Below, in pieces: positions 7,309 to 14,820 of a stretch of DNA of 32,866 nucleotides. A program made the translations under genes and the position numbers. Position 1 is the stretch's first letter. Each line of letters starts with the position of its first letter. The notes beneath the pieces are model-generated. The model ran no database searches and was not told the DNA's origin. It was given only the letters and a program-made list of their open reading frames with translations. This stretch comes from Deltaproteobacteria bacterium (lineage in GTDB: Bacteria > Myxococcota_A > Polyangia > Polyangiales > JADJMO01), in assembly GCA_016182965.1 (NCBI GenBank), contig JACPFM010000202.1, positions 13,722 through 46,587 on the forward strand, given 5' to 3'.

Positions 7309-9825
7309 TCATACGTCGATCGTGATGCCGGTCTCGACCTTCGGCTTGATGGCCGCGTAGACGCCAGGGCCGAACACGGAGACGACGAGGGAGAACTTCA
7401 TCTCCTGCGTCTTCAGCGCCTTGCGCTGGTCCCACCAGCCGAGCGCCGGCACGATCGCGATCAGTTTGTCGCCGACCAGCGCCGACATCTTCCCGCGCCA
7501 CCGATCGCTCTGCACCGTTCCGCGGCTTCGACGCTCGATCCCGACCTCCCAGTCAAACGACTTGGTCTTCTCGATCTTGACACGTCTGCCCTCGGCGTCC
7601 TTCGGACGCTTCAGCGCGTTGACCCGCTGGATGAATGCATCCGTGCCCTCCTGCGGGCCCTGCATGTCCCACTTCAGGTCGAGCCCGTGGTACGTGCGCC
7701 GCCCGAACTTGTTGGGCTCGGTGAAGTACGAGAGCGTGACGCGCAGCTCGACATCGGGGTCGGCATCGCTGAGCAGGCTCTCCGGGAGCGGCAACCGGTA
7801 CAGCATCACCTTGCGGCGAACCTTCGGCTCCGTCGTCTTGGTCGTGGCCCGCTTCGGCGGCGTCTTCTTCGGCTCCTCGTCGATGACGGCGTTGGGCATC
7901 GAATCCTCGACCACGATCGTCGCCACGCCCTGCGCGCACTCCGAGGCGAGCCGCTCGTTCGGCACACCATAGCCGCACGCCTGGAGGCGGTCGTTCAGGC
8001 CGGAGAAGTCCTCGACCATCGCCTCAGTCCAGCTCGCAGAGTGGACGATGAGTCCACGAACGGTTTCGGGACGAAGCTTCGGCTCGAGCGACCAGATGTG
8101 CGCGGCGAGATTCGCCGCACGCGCACTCGCTTCGCTGGTCATCGACATCAACCCCACCGGGCTTCCGTGCGTGTGTCGGTGACTGGTGCTGAGGGCCGAG
8201 AGCGTGGGTACCGTGGCGTCGGTCAACGTTCCGGAGATCGCCAGGTTGCCGCCCTCTATCACGACGTCGGGCTTGATGGGCCACTCATGGCCGACGAGCC
8301 CCGTGCTCGTATACGGCGAGATGCCGCCCGGCTTCGTCGCAACGACGCGAGCCTCGGCGTAGTCCTTGTCGTTCGGCAGCTCGACACGCACCGTGAACGC
8401 ACCAACCGTCAGCGCGTTGGATGCCTGCGCGGGCTGGTGAATCTTCTCGGAGAGCTGGAGCTGCGGATACTGCTCGGCAAGCGCGAGCCACTTCGCGTCG
8501 CGCGCGTTGCCCGCCGACACGATCATCAGGCGTCCCTGACCATCTCGGAACGCGAGCTGGTCCACCGCCTGGCTCCACAAGGTCGGCGCGATGCCATCGA
8601 GTGGCGGATCTTGCATCGACCGCGTTACCGCGAGCACGAAGGCACGATTGCGAGGACGAGGGTCGGCGTCTTCTGCGGAGCGCACCGCACGCTCCTTCAG
8701 CACCGGCCACTTCTCGTGGTTCTCGTCGGCCGCCGTCCCGTATCCCGGCGCGATCAACAGCCTGCTGCTCTGCAGCCAGTGCGGGGCCTCGGCGCTTCCG
8801 CGCTCGATGGCCGCGCCAACGTCGCGGTACAGCGTCAGCCCCGCCATCTTCGTTCCGTGCCCGTAGGTGTCCTCCGGCGATGGGATCTCGGGACCGGCGG
8901 TCGTCGCCGTCAGGATCGCGGACTTGAGGAGTGGGTGGCCCGTGGCGATGCCCGTGTCGAGGAGGACGACGGACGGCGCATCTTCCTGAGGCTGACCGAG
9001 CGCGAAGTCGGCGAGGTCCCTGTGGAGAGGTCGTTGAGCAGCTTCAGATCGCGGAGGGGCTGCGGGGCAAGCTCGACTTCGTAGATGCAATCGGTCGCTT
9101 TACGAAGCACATCGAGCTGCGAGCGCGTCAGCCGGAGGAAGAAGTACACCTGCTCGGGGCCGAGGAACTCGTCGAGGTTCTGAGACAGGCCGAGCCGGTG
9201 GAGCTGCCGAGCGATCTGCGCGCGGCTGTTGTTGGTGTCGTCGAGGGCATTCCGGTAGCCGCCTCGACAGCCGATTTCGAACCAGCACGGGCGATCGGCG
9301 GGCGGCGCTTCGGCGCGGAGCTGCGCGCCGCTGAGGTCCTCGAGCTCCGCGAGACCGATGCTTCCCACCGGCGCGACAGCTCGCTCGTTGCCGCGCTGGG
9401 TCGTCACCGTACCGTCCTTCGCGGTCTTGGTTCACCTTCGCGTCGTCGGCGAACGCATCGAGCTTCTTTCGCAAGTACTCGAGGTCCGCGTTGGCGACGT
9501 CGAGAACGACGGTGCCGGTATCCGGCATGACACCCACGAGCCGGGCGTCAGCGCGAGAGTCATCAAGCTGGTCCGGCGCGAGCCGTACGTTGGCTGCAGG
9601 CCGCACGGCGACGATCTCGCGTTTCGCCAGCTCGTCGCGCGCGGTTTCGGCGCGCGCGTCCACCTGCTGCGTGATGGCATCGAGCTGCTGCAACAGGCCT
9701 GTTCGGTGCGCCTTGGGATCGAGCGAGGGCATCGCGGGCGGTACGCCGCCGCCGCTCTGCGGTGCCTCGTAGGTATCCACCGAGGTGATTCGTCCTCGGA
9801 GAAGAGGGAGCCGCTTGTCGGCCAC
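7309..9825 (-). pseudogene. Subtilisin-like (S8) protease of AAA-associated type; reading frame broken by two compensating frameshifts
   Basis: GTG at 9825 opens a frame that reads well to about 9430 (LEYLRKKLDAFADDAKVN). The continuation (KTAKDGTVTTQRGNERAVAPVG, WFEIGCRGGYRNALDD, EQVYFFLRLTRSQLDVL) is in another frame until about 9020. The first frame then resumes with LADFALGQPQEDAPSVVLLD and runs to 7309. Start and end frames agree, so the shifts cancel and the restored protein would have about 838 residues. Its triad would be Asp290 (LLDTG), His323 (YGHGT) and Ser564 (MTSEAS). The C-terminal 250 residues form an extra domain. As printed, the longest intact piece (7309-9090) keeps the triad but lacks the N-terminal domain. 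The shifts sit by short C and G runs, so sequencing error is as likely as real decay. The AAA+ stop lies 4 bases upstream. Confidence 0.82.
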
Positions 9826-9829
9826 TGGA

Positions 9830-10813
9830 CTAACTCCTGGCCGGTACGTTGCGTCGCTTCAGCTCTTCCAGCGCCACGACAACATCACGCCCAGAGATCT
9901 CTTCGCGATCATCCAGCGCCATCGTGCGGACCGCATCATCACAGGCGCGTGCAACGTCGGCAAAGCTCCACCCCTCTGCGTTGGCTGCGAGTCGGGAGGC
10001 TGCCTCAGGGCTGAGGCCCACCGTCGAGAGCCGCAAGTTCAGCAGATGCGCGATCTGCGCTCGCGTGGGCTTGTCGAACGGCACGATCACGTCGAAGCGT
10101 CGGAACACGGCGCGGTCCAGCAGCTCAACGTGGTTCGTCGCGGCAACGAGGATGCTCCCGCTCATGTCGGCGTCGACGAGCTGAAGGAACGAGGTGACGA
10201 CACGGTTCATCTCGCCAACGTCCTGCGCGTCGCCACGAGCCTTCGCGACTGAGTCGAACTCGTCAAAGAGGTACACGCCGGGGCGACGCGGCATCTCTGC
10301 GAAAATCGCCCGAAGCTGAACGGCGGTCGCACCGAGGAATCGAGAGAAGAGCGCGTCGAAGCGCACCGTCATGAGCGGCAGCCCCATCTCTCCTGCGAGG
10401 ACGGCAGCGGCGAGCGTCTTCCCACACCCGGGAGCACCATGGAACAGCAGGCGGCGACGCGGCGACACGCCGAACCGCTCGAGCCGCGCGCGAGACCGGT
10501 TCTCGGAGATGACCCGCTTGAGCGTTTCCTCTGCCTCTGGACGCAAGACGATGTCTCGGAGGCGCTCATCACGGTGGCCGCCCTCGAGAATGTCTGCGAG
10601 CTCGCCGCGTGGCGCGGCGATGTCGACGACGGGCCCCTGTTTACGGATGCTCGTCGCGGGCATCTTCGCGATGATCGACCGGATCTCCTCCGCGACGCGC
10701 GCGTGGCCAGCCGTGCTCTCGGCGGCCGCTAGCTGCAACGCCGCTTTGCGGAACGACGACTCGTCGCCGTCCGCATGCGACTGCAGCAGCAGCTTGAGGA
10801 TGTCGGCCTTCAT
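9830..10813 (-). CDS. AAA+ ATPase paired with a subtilase
   Basis: A 327-residue cytoplasmic ATPase. Residues 1-50 form a helical N-domain (ILKLLLQSHADGDESSFRKA). The classical AAA module follows: GAPGCGKT with Lys132 (Walker A), VYLFDEFD with Asp184 and Glu185 (Walker B), VAATNH (sensor 1) and FRRFD (arginine finger), then a C-terminal lid (WSFADVARACDDAV). The module resembles FtsH/Vps4-like single-AAA proteins that form hexamers and remodel proteins. It starts in an ATGA overlap with the HTH gene and stops 4 bases before the subtilase. AAA ATPase/subtilase gene pairs of this kind occur in scattered bacteria. A likely role is to deliver or unfold targets for the protease, or to gate it; this is inference. 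Confidence 0.92.
   Translation of the reverse strand: MKADILKLLLQSHADGDESSFRKAALQLAAAESTAGHARVAEEIRSIIAKMPATSIRKQGPVVDIAAPRGELADILEGGHRDERLRDIVLRPEAEETLKRVISENRSRARLERFGVSPRRRLLFHGAPGCGKTLAAAVLAGEMGLPLMTVRFDALFSRFLGATAVQLRAIFAEMPRRPGVYLFDEFDSVAKARGDAQDVGEMNRVVTSFLQLVDADMSGSILVAATNHVELLDRAVFRRFDVIVPFDKPTRAQIAHLLNLRLSTVGLSPEAASRLAANAEGWSFADVARACDDAVRTMALDDREEISGRDVVVALEELKRRNVPARS
9834..9838 (-). promoter_or_regulatory. Ribosome binding site of the subtilase gene
   Basis: The complement reads AGGAG, 8 bases before the GTG at 9825. It supports this GTG as the start and lies inside the last codons of the AAA+ gene. Confidence 0.7.
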
Positions 10814-11010
10814 GACGCTTTCTCGGATCCGGAGTGGATCTGTCTCCGCAGCTCCAAGACTTGGTGGCGAGGGTACAGGCGGTAGCCGTTCATCCGGTGA
10901 CGCTTCGCCCGGTGTTTCCCGGCATTATCGCAGCGGCGCAGTGTCTGCTCGCTCACGTCGAGCAGCTCAGCGGCCGCCTTGATGGTCAGCACCTCGTCCT
11001 CGTCCCCCAT
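10810..11010 (-). CDS. Small MerR-like helix-turn-helix DNA-binding protein
   Basis: A 66-residue protein resembling the isolated winged HTH of MerR or excisionase proteins: LTIKAAAELLDVSEQTLRR, then a wing with NGYRLYPRHQVLEL. In this family the residue after LRR is usually Trp (LRRWD); here it is Cys (LRRCDNAG). There is no effector-binding domain. It is the first gene of the leftward HTH/AAA+/subtilase operon and its stop overlaps the AAA+ start as ATGA. It probably regulates the operon. An excisionase-like role is possible, but no integrase lies nearby. No clear Shine-Dalgarno sequence precedes the ATG at 11010. Confidence 0.78.
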   Translation of the reverse strand: MGDEDEVLTIKAAAELLDVSEQTLRRCDNAGKHRAKRHRMNGYRLYPRHQVLELRRQIHSGSEKAS

Positions 11011-11403
11011 GGCATGGCCAGAGCAAAACCCTAAACAACCTTGATCGTGGGCACAAGGACTGACCTGTGCGGGCGTTCAGCCACGCGTAGACCTTCAACA
11101 AGAGGCGATGCCCAGCTCCCGGGACGACCTCGTGCGGCGACCTCCTAGCAGCCGAGCCACACCGCAACCAGATCAGCGTCAGAGAGGGGCCGACCTCGAC
11201 GTTGATCGCGTAGGAACGCGACGAAGACCGCGCTCGGCTCAATCACGTGACCGACGTACGGGCTCTCTCCAAAGAGACCAACTCCGTCGAGTGGAACAAC
11301 GGGGCTGCCGGTACCGTTTGGGAGGTGCTGGTCGCGACTCTCTATCCCGCGAAATCAGTCGTCAGCACGGGAGTGCGGAGAGGCCCTCGTCCGACTGACG
11401 ACT
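11011..11403. other. Intergenic region upstream of the HTH/AAA+/subtilase operon
   Basis: 393 bases without a gene I can support. The part next to the operon (about 11020-11060, with AAAACCCTAAACAACC) is among the most A/T-rich in the window and is the natural place for the operon promoter and an HTH binding site. Open frames at 10967-11242 (minus) and 11247-11549 (plus) have no recognisable domain and lack the strong G/C third-position bias of real genes here. The region may hold remnants of an insertion. Confidence 0.5.
11357..11403 (-). terminator. Inverted repeat directly after the MscS stop, possible terminator
   Basis: AGTCGTCAG (11357-11365) is the exact reverse complement of CTGACGACT (11395-11403), with a 29-base loop. 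It abuts the stop codon of the leftward MscS gene. There is no strong T-tract, so a terminator role is tentative. The TGACGAC heptamer is the same as the tandem unit at 16640-16667. Confidence 0.4.
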
Positions 11404-13026
11404 TCACTCGAGCGGCTTGGTGCGCATCTGCGCGAGGTACTTCCCGCCCTCGAGCCGGGCGACGAAGCGCACCAGCTTCTCGCGGACGTGGCAGCGGAGA
11501 TCCCACACGTCTTCGGCGCTGCGCGCCGAGACCACCGCGCGCAGCATGACGACGCGGTCGGTGACGTCGGTGACCAGCAGCGAGCACGTGCGCCCGTCCC
11601 AGCGCGCGTCGTCGCGGACGATGCGCTGGAGCTCCTCGCGGACCTGCTCGATGGGGATGGCGTAGTCGACCGCCAGCATCACCGGGCCGTGCAGCTCGGG
11701 GGTGACCTTCGTCCAGTTCTGGAAGGTCGTGTCGAGGAACTTCTGGATGGGCACGATCAGCCGCCGCTCGTCCCACACCTTCACCACCACGTAGGTGAGG
11801 TTGATCTCCTCGATGACGCCGTACTCCCCCTCGACGACCACCGTGTCGGCGATGCGGATCGGCTGCGTGATCGACAGCTGGATGCCGGCGATGACGCCGG
11901 CGAGCGACTTCTGCGCGGCGAAGCCGAAGACCACGCCGACGAGACCGGCGGAGGCGAGGATCGAGACGCCGACGCTCCGCACGAACGCGAACTGCATCAG
12001 GATCACCGCGCACGCGACGACCACGAGGATGACCGAGGTCACCCGCCGCATGACGGCGAGCTGCGTGCGCAGGCCGCGGCTCTTGAGCTCGGCGAGGTCG
12101 TCGCTCGGGAGCCGCGAGGTGATCCACTCGGTGCCGACGCCGATCGCCGCCATCGCGAGCCACGCCACGGCCACCACCAGCACCGGGAAGGCGATGCGAT
12201 GAGCGAGCTGCTCGATGAAGGGGGAGAAGTGCAGCGGCTCGTCGACGAACCACAGCACGGCGACGCCGATCATGAGCCGCGTCGGCCCGCGCGCGGCGCC
12301 GAGCAGCGCGTCGTCCCAGGGGGTGCGCGTGCGGCGCGCGACGCGGAGCGCGACGCCGACGAGCAGCGTGCCGAGCACCCAGCCGCCGAGCCACGCCGAC
12401 AGACCCGCGACGAGGAGCGCGAGCCACTGCCAGAGCTCGACGCCGAGCACCTTCTTCTCGACGAGCCACCGCGGGAGCTTCCCCTCCCACCCGCGGGCGC
12501 CGTGCTCCTTGTAGAGCTCGGGGATCGACTGCACCGTGGTGCGCGCGACGATCCAGCGCTGCACGCCGTCGTCGAAGCGCAGGCGGGCGACGGAGATCGG
12601 CACCGGCTCGTCGTCGACGAAGACGGTGCCGACGACCACCAGCGCCTGGTAGCCGGCGCCGCCGTCGGGCGCGTCGGAGATGGTCTCGATGTCGACGTTC
12701 AGCTTGCGATCGATGACGTAGCCGAGCCGCTGCGCGAGGACCGGCCCCTCGATCGGCTGCTGGCCGCGCGGGACGCTGCGCAGATCGAGGAAGTGGGCGG
12801 CGCGCGCGTAGTCGCCGGAGCGGGTGGCGTGGATGAAGCCGTCGAACGCGCGGCGCGGCGTCGCCCGATCGAGCGCGACCGCCGGCTTCGGCAGCCCGTC
12901 GTTGGGACCGGCGAGCGCCGGCAGCGAGACCAGGAGCAGCGCCGCGGCCAGGGTGGCGATCGTGACGATCGTCACGATCGCGCGCGTGCACCGGTTCGCG
13001 AACGAACGCAGGAGCAGGGCGATCAC
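11404..13026 (-). CDS. MscS-family mechanosensitive ion channel with extra N-terminal domain
   Basis: A 540-residue inner-membrane protein. An N-terminal hydrophobic signal or anchor (TIVTIATLAAALLLVSLPALA) is followed by a domain of about 150 residues (RRAFDGFIHATRSGDYARAA) probably outside the cytoplasm. Several membrane helices span about residues 200-385. The pore-lining helix has the Gly/Ala pattern GLVGVVFGFAAQKSLAG. The beta domain typical of MscS follows (RIADTVVVEGEYGVIEEINLTY, IPIQKFLDTTFQNWT), then the cytoplasmic vestibule. Such channels open under membrane tension and release solutes during osmotic downshock. The extra N-terminal domain makes it nearly twice the length of E. coli MscS. 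The upstream lipoprotein gene ends 4 bases before this start. Confidence 0.9.
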   Translation of the reverse strand: MIALLLRSFANRCTRAIVTIVTIATLAAALLLVSLPALAGPNDGLPKPAVALDRATPRRAFDGFIHATRSGDYARAAHFLDLRSVPRGQQPIEGPVLAQRLGYVIDRKLNVDIETISDAPDGGAGYQALVVVGTVFVDDEPVPISVARLRFDDGVQRWIVARTTVQSIPELYKEHGARGWEGKLPRWLVEKKVLGVELWQWLALLVAGLSAWLGGWVLGTLLVGVALRVARRTRTPWDDALLGAARGPTRLMIGVAVLWFVDEPLHFSPFIEQLAHRIAFPVLVVAVAWLAMAAIGVGTEWITSRLPSDDLAELKSRGLRTQLAVMRRVTSVILVVVACAVILMQFAFVRSVGVSILASAGLVGVVFGFAAQKSLAGVIAGIQLSITQPIRIADTVVVEGEYGVIEEINLTYVVVKVWDERRLIVPIQKFLDTTFQNWTKVTPELHGPVMLAVDYAIPIEQVREELQRIVRDDARWDGRTCSLLVTDVTDRVVMLRAVVSARSAEDVWDLRCHVREKLVRFVARLEGGKYLAQMRTKPLE

Positions 13027-13030
13027 GAGG

Positions 13031-13687
13031 TCACTTGGGCGCGATCTTGACGTCAGACTGACCGGTGACGTCGCTCGTCTGCATCTTGAGCTTGAAGCGG
13101 ATCTTGGTGTCGTCGCCGGCGGCGCTGAACTTCAGGCCCTTGACGTTCTCGACGATGCACTCGTCGGCGCCGGTCTTCTTGAAGCCCTCGTCGGACTTCT
13201 CGACGCCGCCGGCCTTCACGTCGCCGTTCTTGTCGACGTCGAGCCAGCCGACCATCGACGACTCCTCGCCGGGCTCCTTGCCCGGGCCCTTGTAGTAGCA
13301 CTTGGCGATCTCGCTCCGGACCTCCCACAGGAGGCGGTTGATCGCGTGGACGTCGCGCGCGTCTTTCGGGGTGACCTTGGGGACGGGGAACCGCACGAAG
13401 ATGCGGAAGATCTTGTCGGGCGGGGGCGGACCGGCGTCGACCATGGTGCCGCCGCCGCCCTTCCACTCGACGCGCTTGGTGACGTCGAGGTGGAACTCGC
13501 GCACGCCGGTGCCCTTCTCGCCGGCCTTGCCGGACTCCTGCTCGTACCAGGTCTCGCTCGAGTCCTCGATGATCACCTTGGGCGTGCCCTCGGCGCCGCC
13601 TCCGGACGGCGCGGTGGTGCCTTTGTTGCCGCCGCCGCAAGCGGCGAAGGTCCCGACGACGAACGCGAGAGCGAGCACGTTGCGCAT
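13031..13687 (-). CDS. Lipoprotein with AgmX/PglI-like C-terminal domain
   Basis: A 218-residue protein taken from the ATG at 13687, because MRNVLALAFVVGTFAAC is a compact lipoprotein signal with Cys17 as the lipid site; a second ATG 6 codons upstream is less likely. A Gly/Thr/Ser-rich linker follows. The C-terminal half (EIAKCYYKGPGK, GWLDVDKNGDVKAGGV, DECIVENVKGLKF) has the two-cysteine TonB-like layout of the AgmX/PglI C-terminal domain found in myxobacterial envelope and gliding proteins. It is leftward, 4 bases before the MscS gene, so the two form an operon. A role in envelope sensing or motility is only an inference. Confidence 0.78.
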   Translation of the reverse strand: MRNVLALAFVVGTFAACGGGNKGTTAPSGGGAEGTPKVIIEDSSETWYEQESGKAGEKGTGVREFHLDVTKRVEWKGGGGTMVDAGPPPPDKIFRIFVRFPVPKVTPKDARDVHAINRLLWEVRSEIAKCYYKGPGKEPGEESSMVGWLDVDKNGDVKAGGVEKSDEGFKKTGADECIVENVKGLKFSAAGDDTKIRFKLKMQTSDVTGQSDVKIAPK

Positions 13688-13733
13688 GGCGGCGAGGGTA
13701 GCCACTCCCGATCCGCCCGTCAGCAGGCGCCTG

Positions 13734-14711
13734 TCAGCAGGTGCCTGCTGCCTTGCAGATCTGCGCCGCCGTGCGTGCCACGCGCCAGATCCGCAGCGTG
13801 TCGATGCTCCCGTCGAAGTTGTCGCCGTCGGGGCTGTTCATCCCGATCGCCAGCCCGTCGCCGTTGCTCGCGCCGAAGGTGCCGGCGGCGAGCGCCTTCT
13901 TCGCGACCACCGCGCCGGCGACGTAGAGGACCTGCTCGGCGCCGTCATAGGTGTACGCGACGTGCTGCCACGAGCCGATCTTGATCACGGCGGGCGAGTC
14001 GAGCGCGGTCGGCGCCGTCGCGCGGAGCACGCCGCCGGGGTGGAGGAACACGCCGAACACGCCGTTCTCGTCGACGACGCCGGCGCGACCGGAGGCGGGG
14101 AGCGACTTCGGCTTGATCCACGCCTCGATCGTGATCCGCGTGAAGGTGCGCAGGCTCGTCGAGTCGGGCACCTTCACCTTGCTCGCGGAGGTGACGACGA
14201 TCGCCTTGCCCTGTCCGGGCGGGCCGAGGTCGAACGAGGCGCCGGTCGCCGTGCCGTGGTTGCCGTAGGACGACTGATCCCAGGGCTGCGTCGGCCGCTC
14301 GTCGACCTCGAAGCGGTAGCAGGCCACGAGGTTCGGATCGTCCTTGTCGCAGCCGACCGCCGCCGGCGCGTCGGGCGCGTCGGGAGCGTCGGGAGCGTCG
14401 GCCGCGTCGGGCGCGTCGGGCGCGTCGGCCGCGTCGGCCGCGTCGCGCGCGTCGGCGTCGGCTACCGCGTCGGGTTGCGCGTCGGTCGTCGCGTCGACGG
14501 GCGCAGCGGAATCGGCCGCGTCGGGCCCGGTGTCGGTGGGGGTCGGCTCGTCCGTATCTTCTTGCCACGCTGCGTCGAGCGCAGCCGCAGTGTCGGTGCC
14601 GACATCCATTTCCATGTCACTGCCGAGACCGGAGTCATCGAGCCCCGTGCACCCAGCAAGAAGTAGAAGGCCGATCGTCCACAGACCCATGCGTGCGCTG
14701 CCGCGCGTCAT
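13734..14711 (-). CDS. LamG/concanavalin-like lipoprotein with Asp-Ala repeat linker
   Basis: A 325-residue protein from the ATG at 14711 (MTRGSARMGLWTIGLLLLAGC, lipobox LAGC with Cys21). The open frame extends further upstream, but that part lacks a signal peptide and overlaps the divergent nucleotidase. Residues about 70-120 are a low-complexity Asp/Ala/Pro linker (DAADAPDAPDAADAPDAP). The C-terminal 200 residues form a LamG-like jelly roll (ACYRFEVDERP, FTRITIEAWIKP, GSWQHVAYTYDGAEQVLYVAG, GSIDTLRIWRVART), a fold used for binding sugars or proteins. A 14-base tandem duplication (13719-13746, GTCAGCAGGYGCCT twice) covers the stop codon. It probably sits on the cell surface; the ligand is unknown. 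Confidence 0.82.
   Translation of the reverse strand: MTRGSARMGLWTIGLLLLAGCTGLDDSGLGSDMEMDVGTDTAAALDAAWQEDTDEPTPTDTGPDAADSAAPVDATTDAQPDAVADADARDAADAADAPDAPDAADAPDAPDAPDAPAAVGCDKDDPNLVACYRFEVDERPTQPWDQSSYGNHGTATGASFDLGPPGQGKAIVVTSASKVKVPDSTSLRTFTRITIEAWIKPKSLPASGRAGVVDENGVFGVFLHPGGVLRATAPTALDSPAVIKIGSWQHVAYTYDGAEQVLYVAGAVVAKKALAAGTFGASNGDGLAIGMNSPDGDNFDGSIDTLRIWRVARTAAQICKAAGTC
14360..14470. repeat. Coding tandem repeat, GCGTCGGGC-type 9-mers
   Basis: Imperfect 9-base units (GCGTCGGGC, GCGTCGGGA, GCGTCGGCC) encode the Asp-Ala-Pro/Ala-Asp-Ala linker of the LamG lipoprotein on the other strand. Such arrays often change copy number. Confidence 0.7.
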
Positions 14712-14820
14712 CGAGCTCCTGCCGCGGCACGAGCGCGAGAGCCGGGCGGAGCCCGTCCGTCGACGACGAGCCTCGTCGGCTCGGCCCGTGCAGTCTTTGC
14801 CTGCTAGCCTAGAGTCATCC

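Noticed and set aside
7309..9090. Treating the 593-codon frame as the complete subtilase
   Set aside because: Its first 25 residues are out-of-frame sequence, and the N-terminal domain is found upstream in two other frame segments that join at frameshift points.
11247..11549. Possible small gene on the plus strand (starts MTDVRALSKETNSVEW)
   Set aside because: Weak third-position G/C bias, no domain, and it runs into the MscS gene on the other strand.
14344..14820. N-terminal extension of the 5'-nucleotidase
   Set aside because: Ser/Ala repeats there are the antisense of the Asp-Ala linker of the LamG lipoprotein; nucleotidase similarity starts after 14821.
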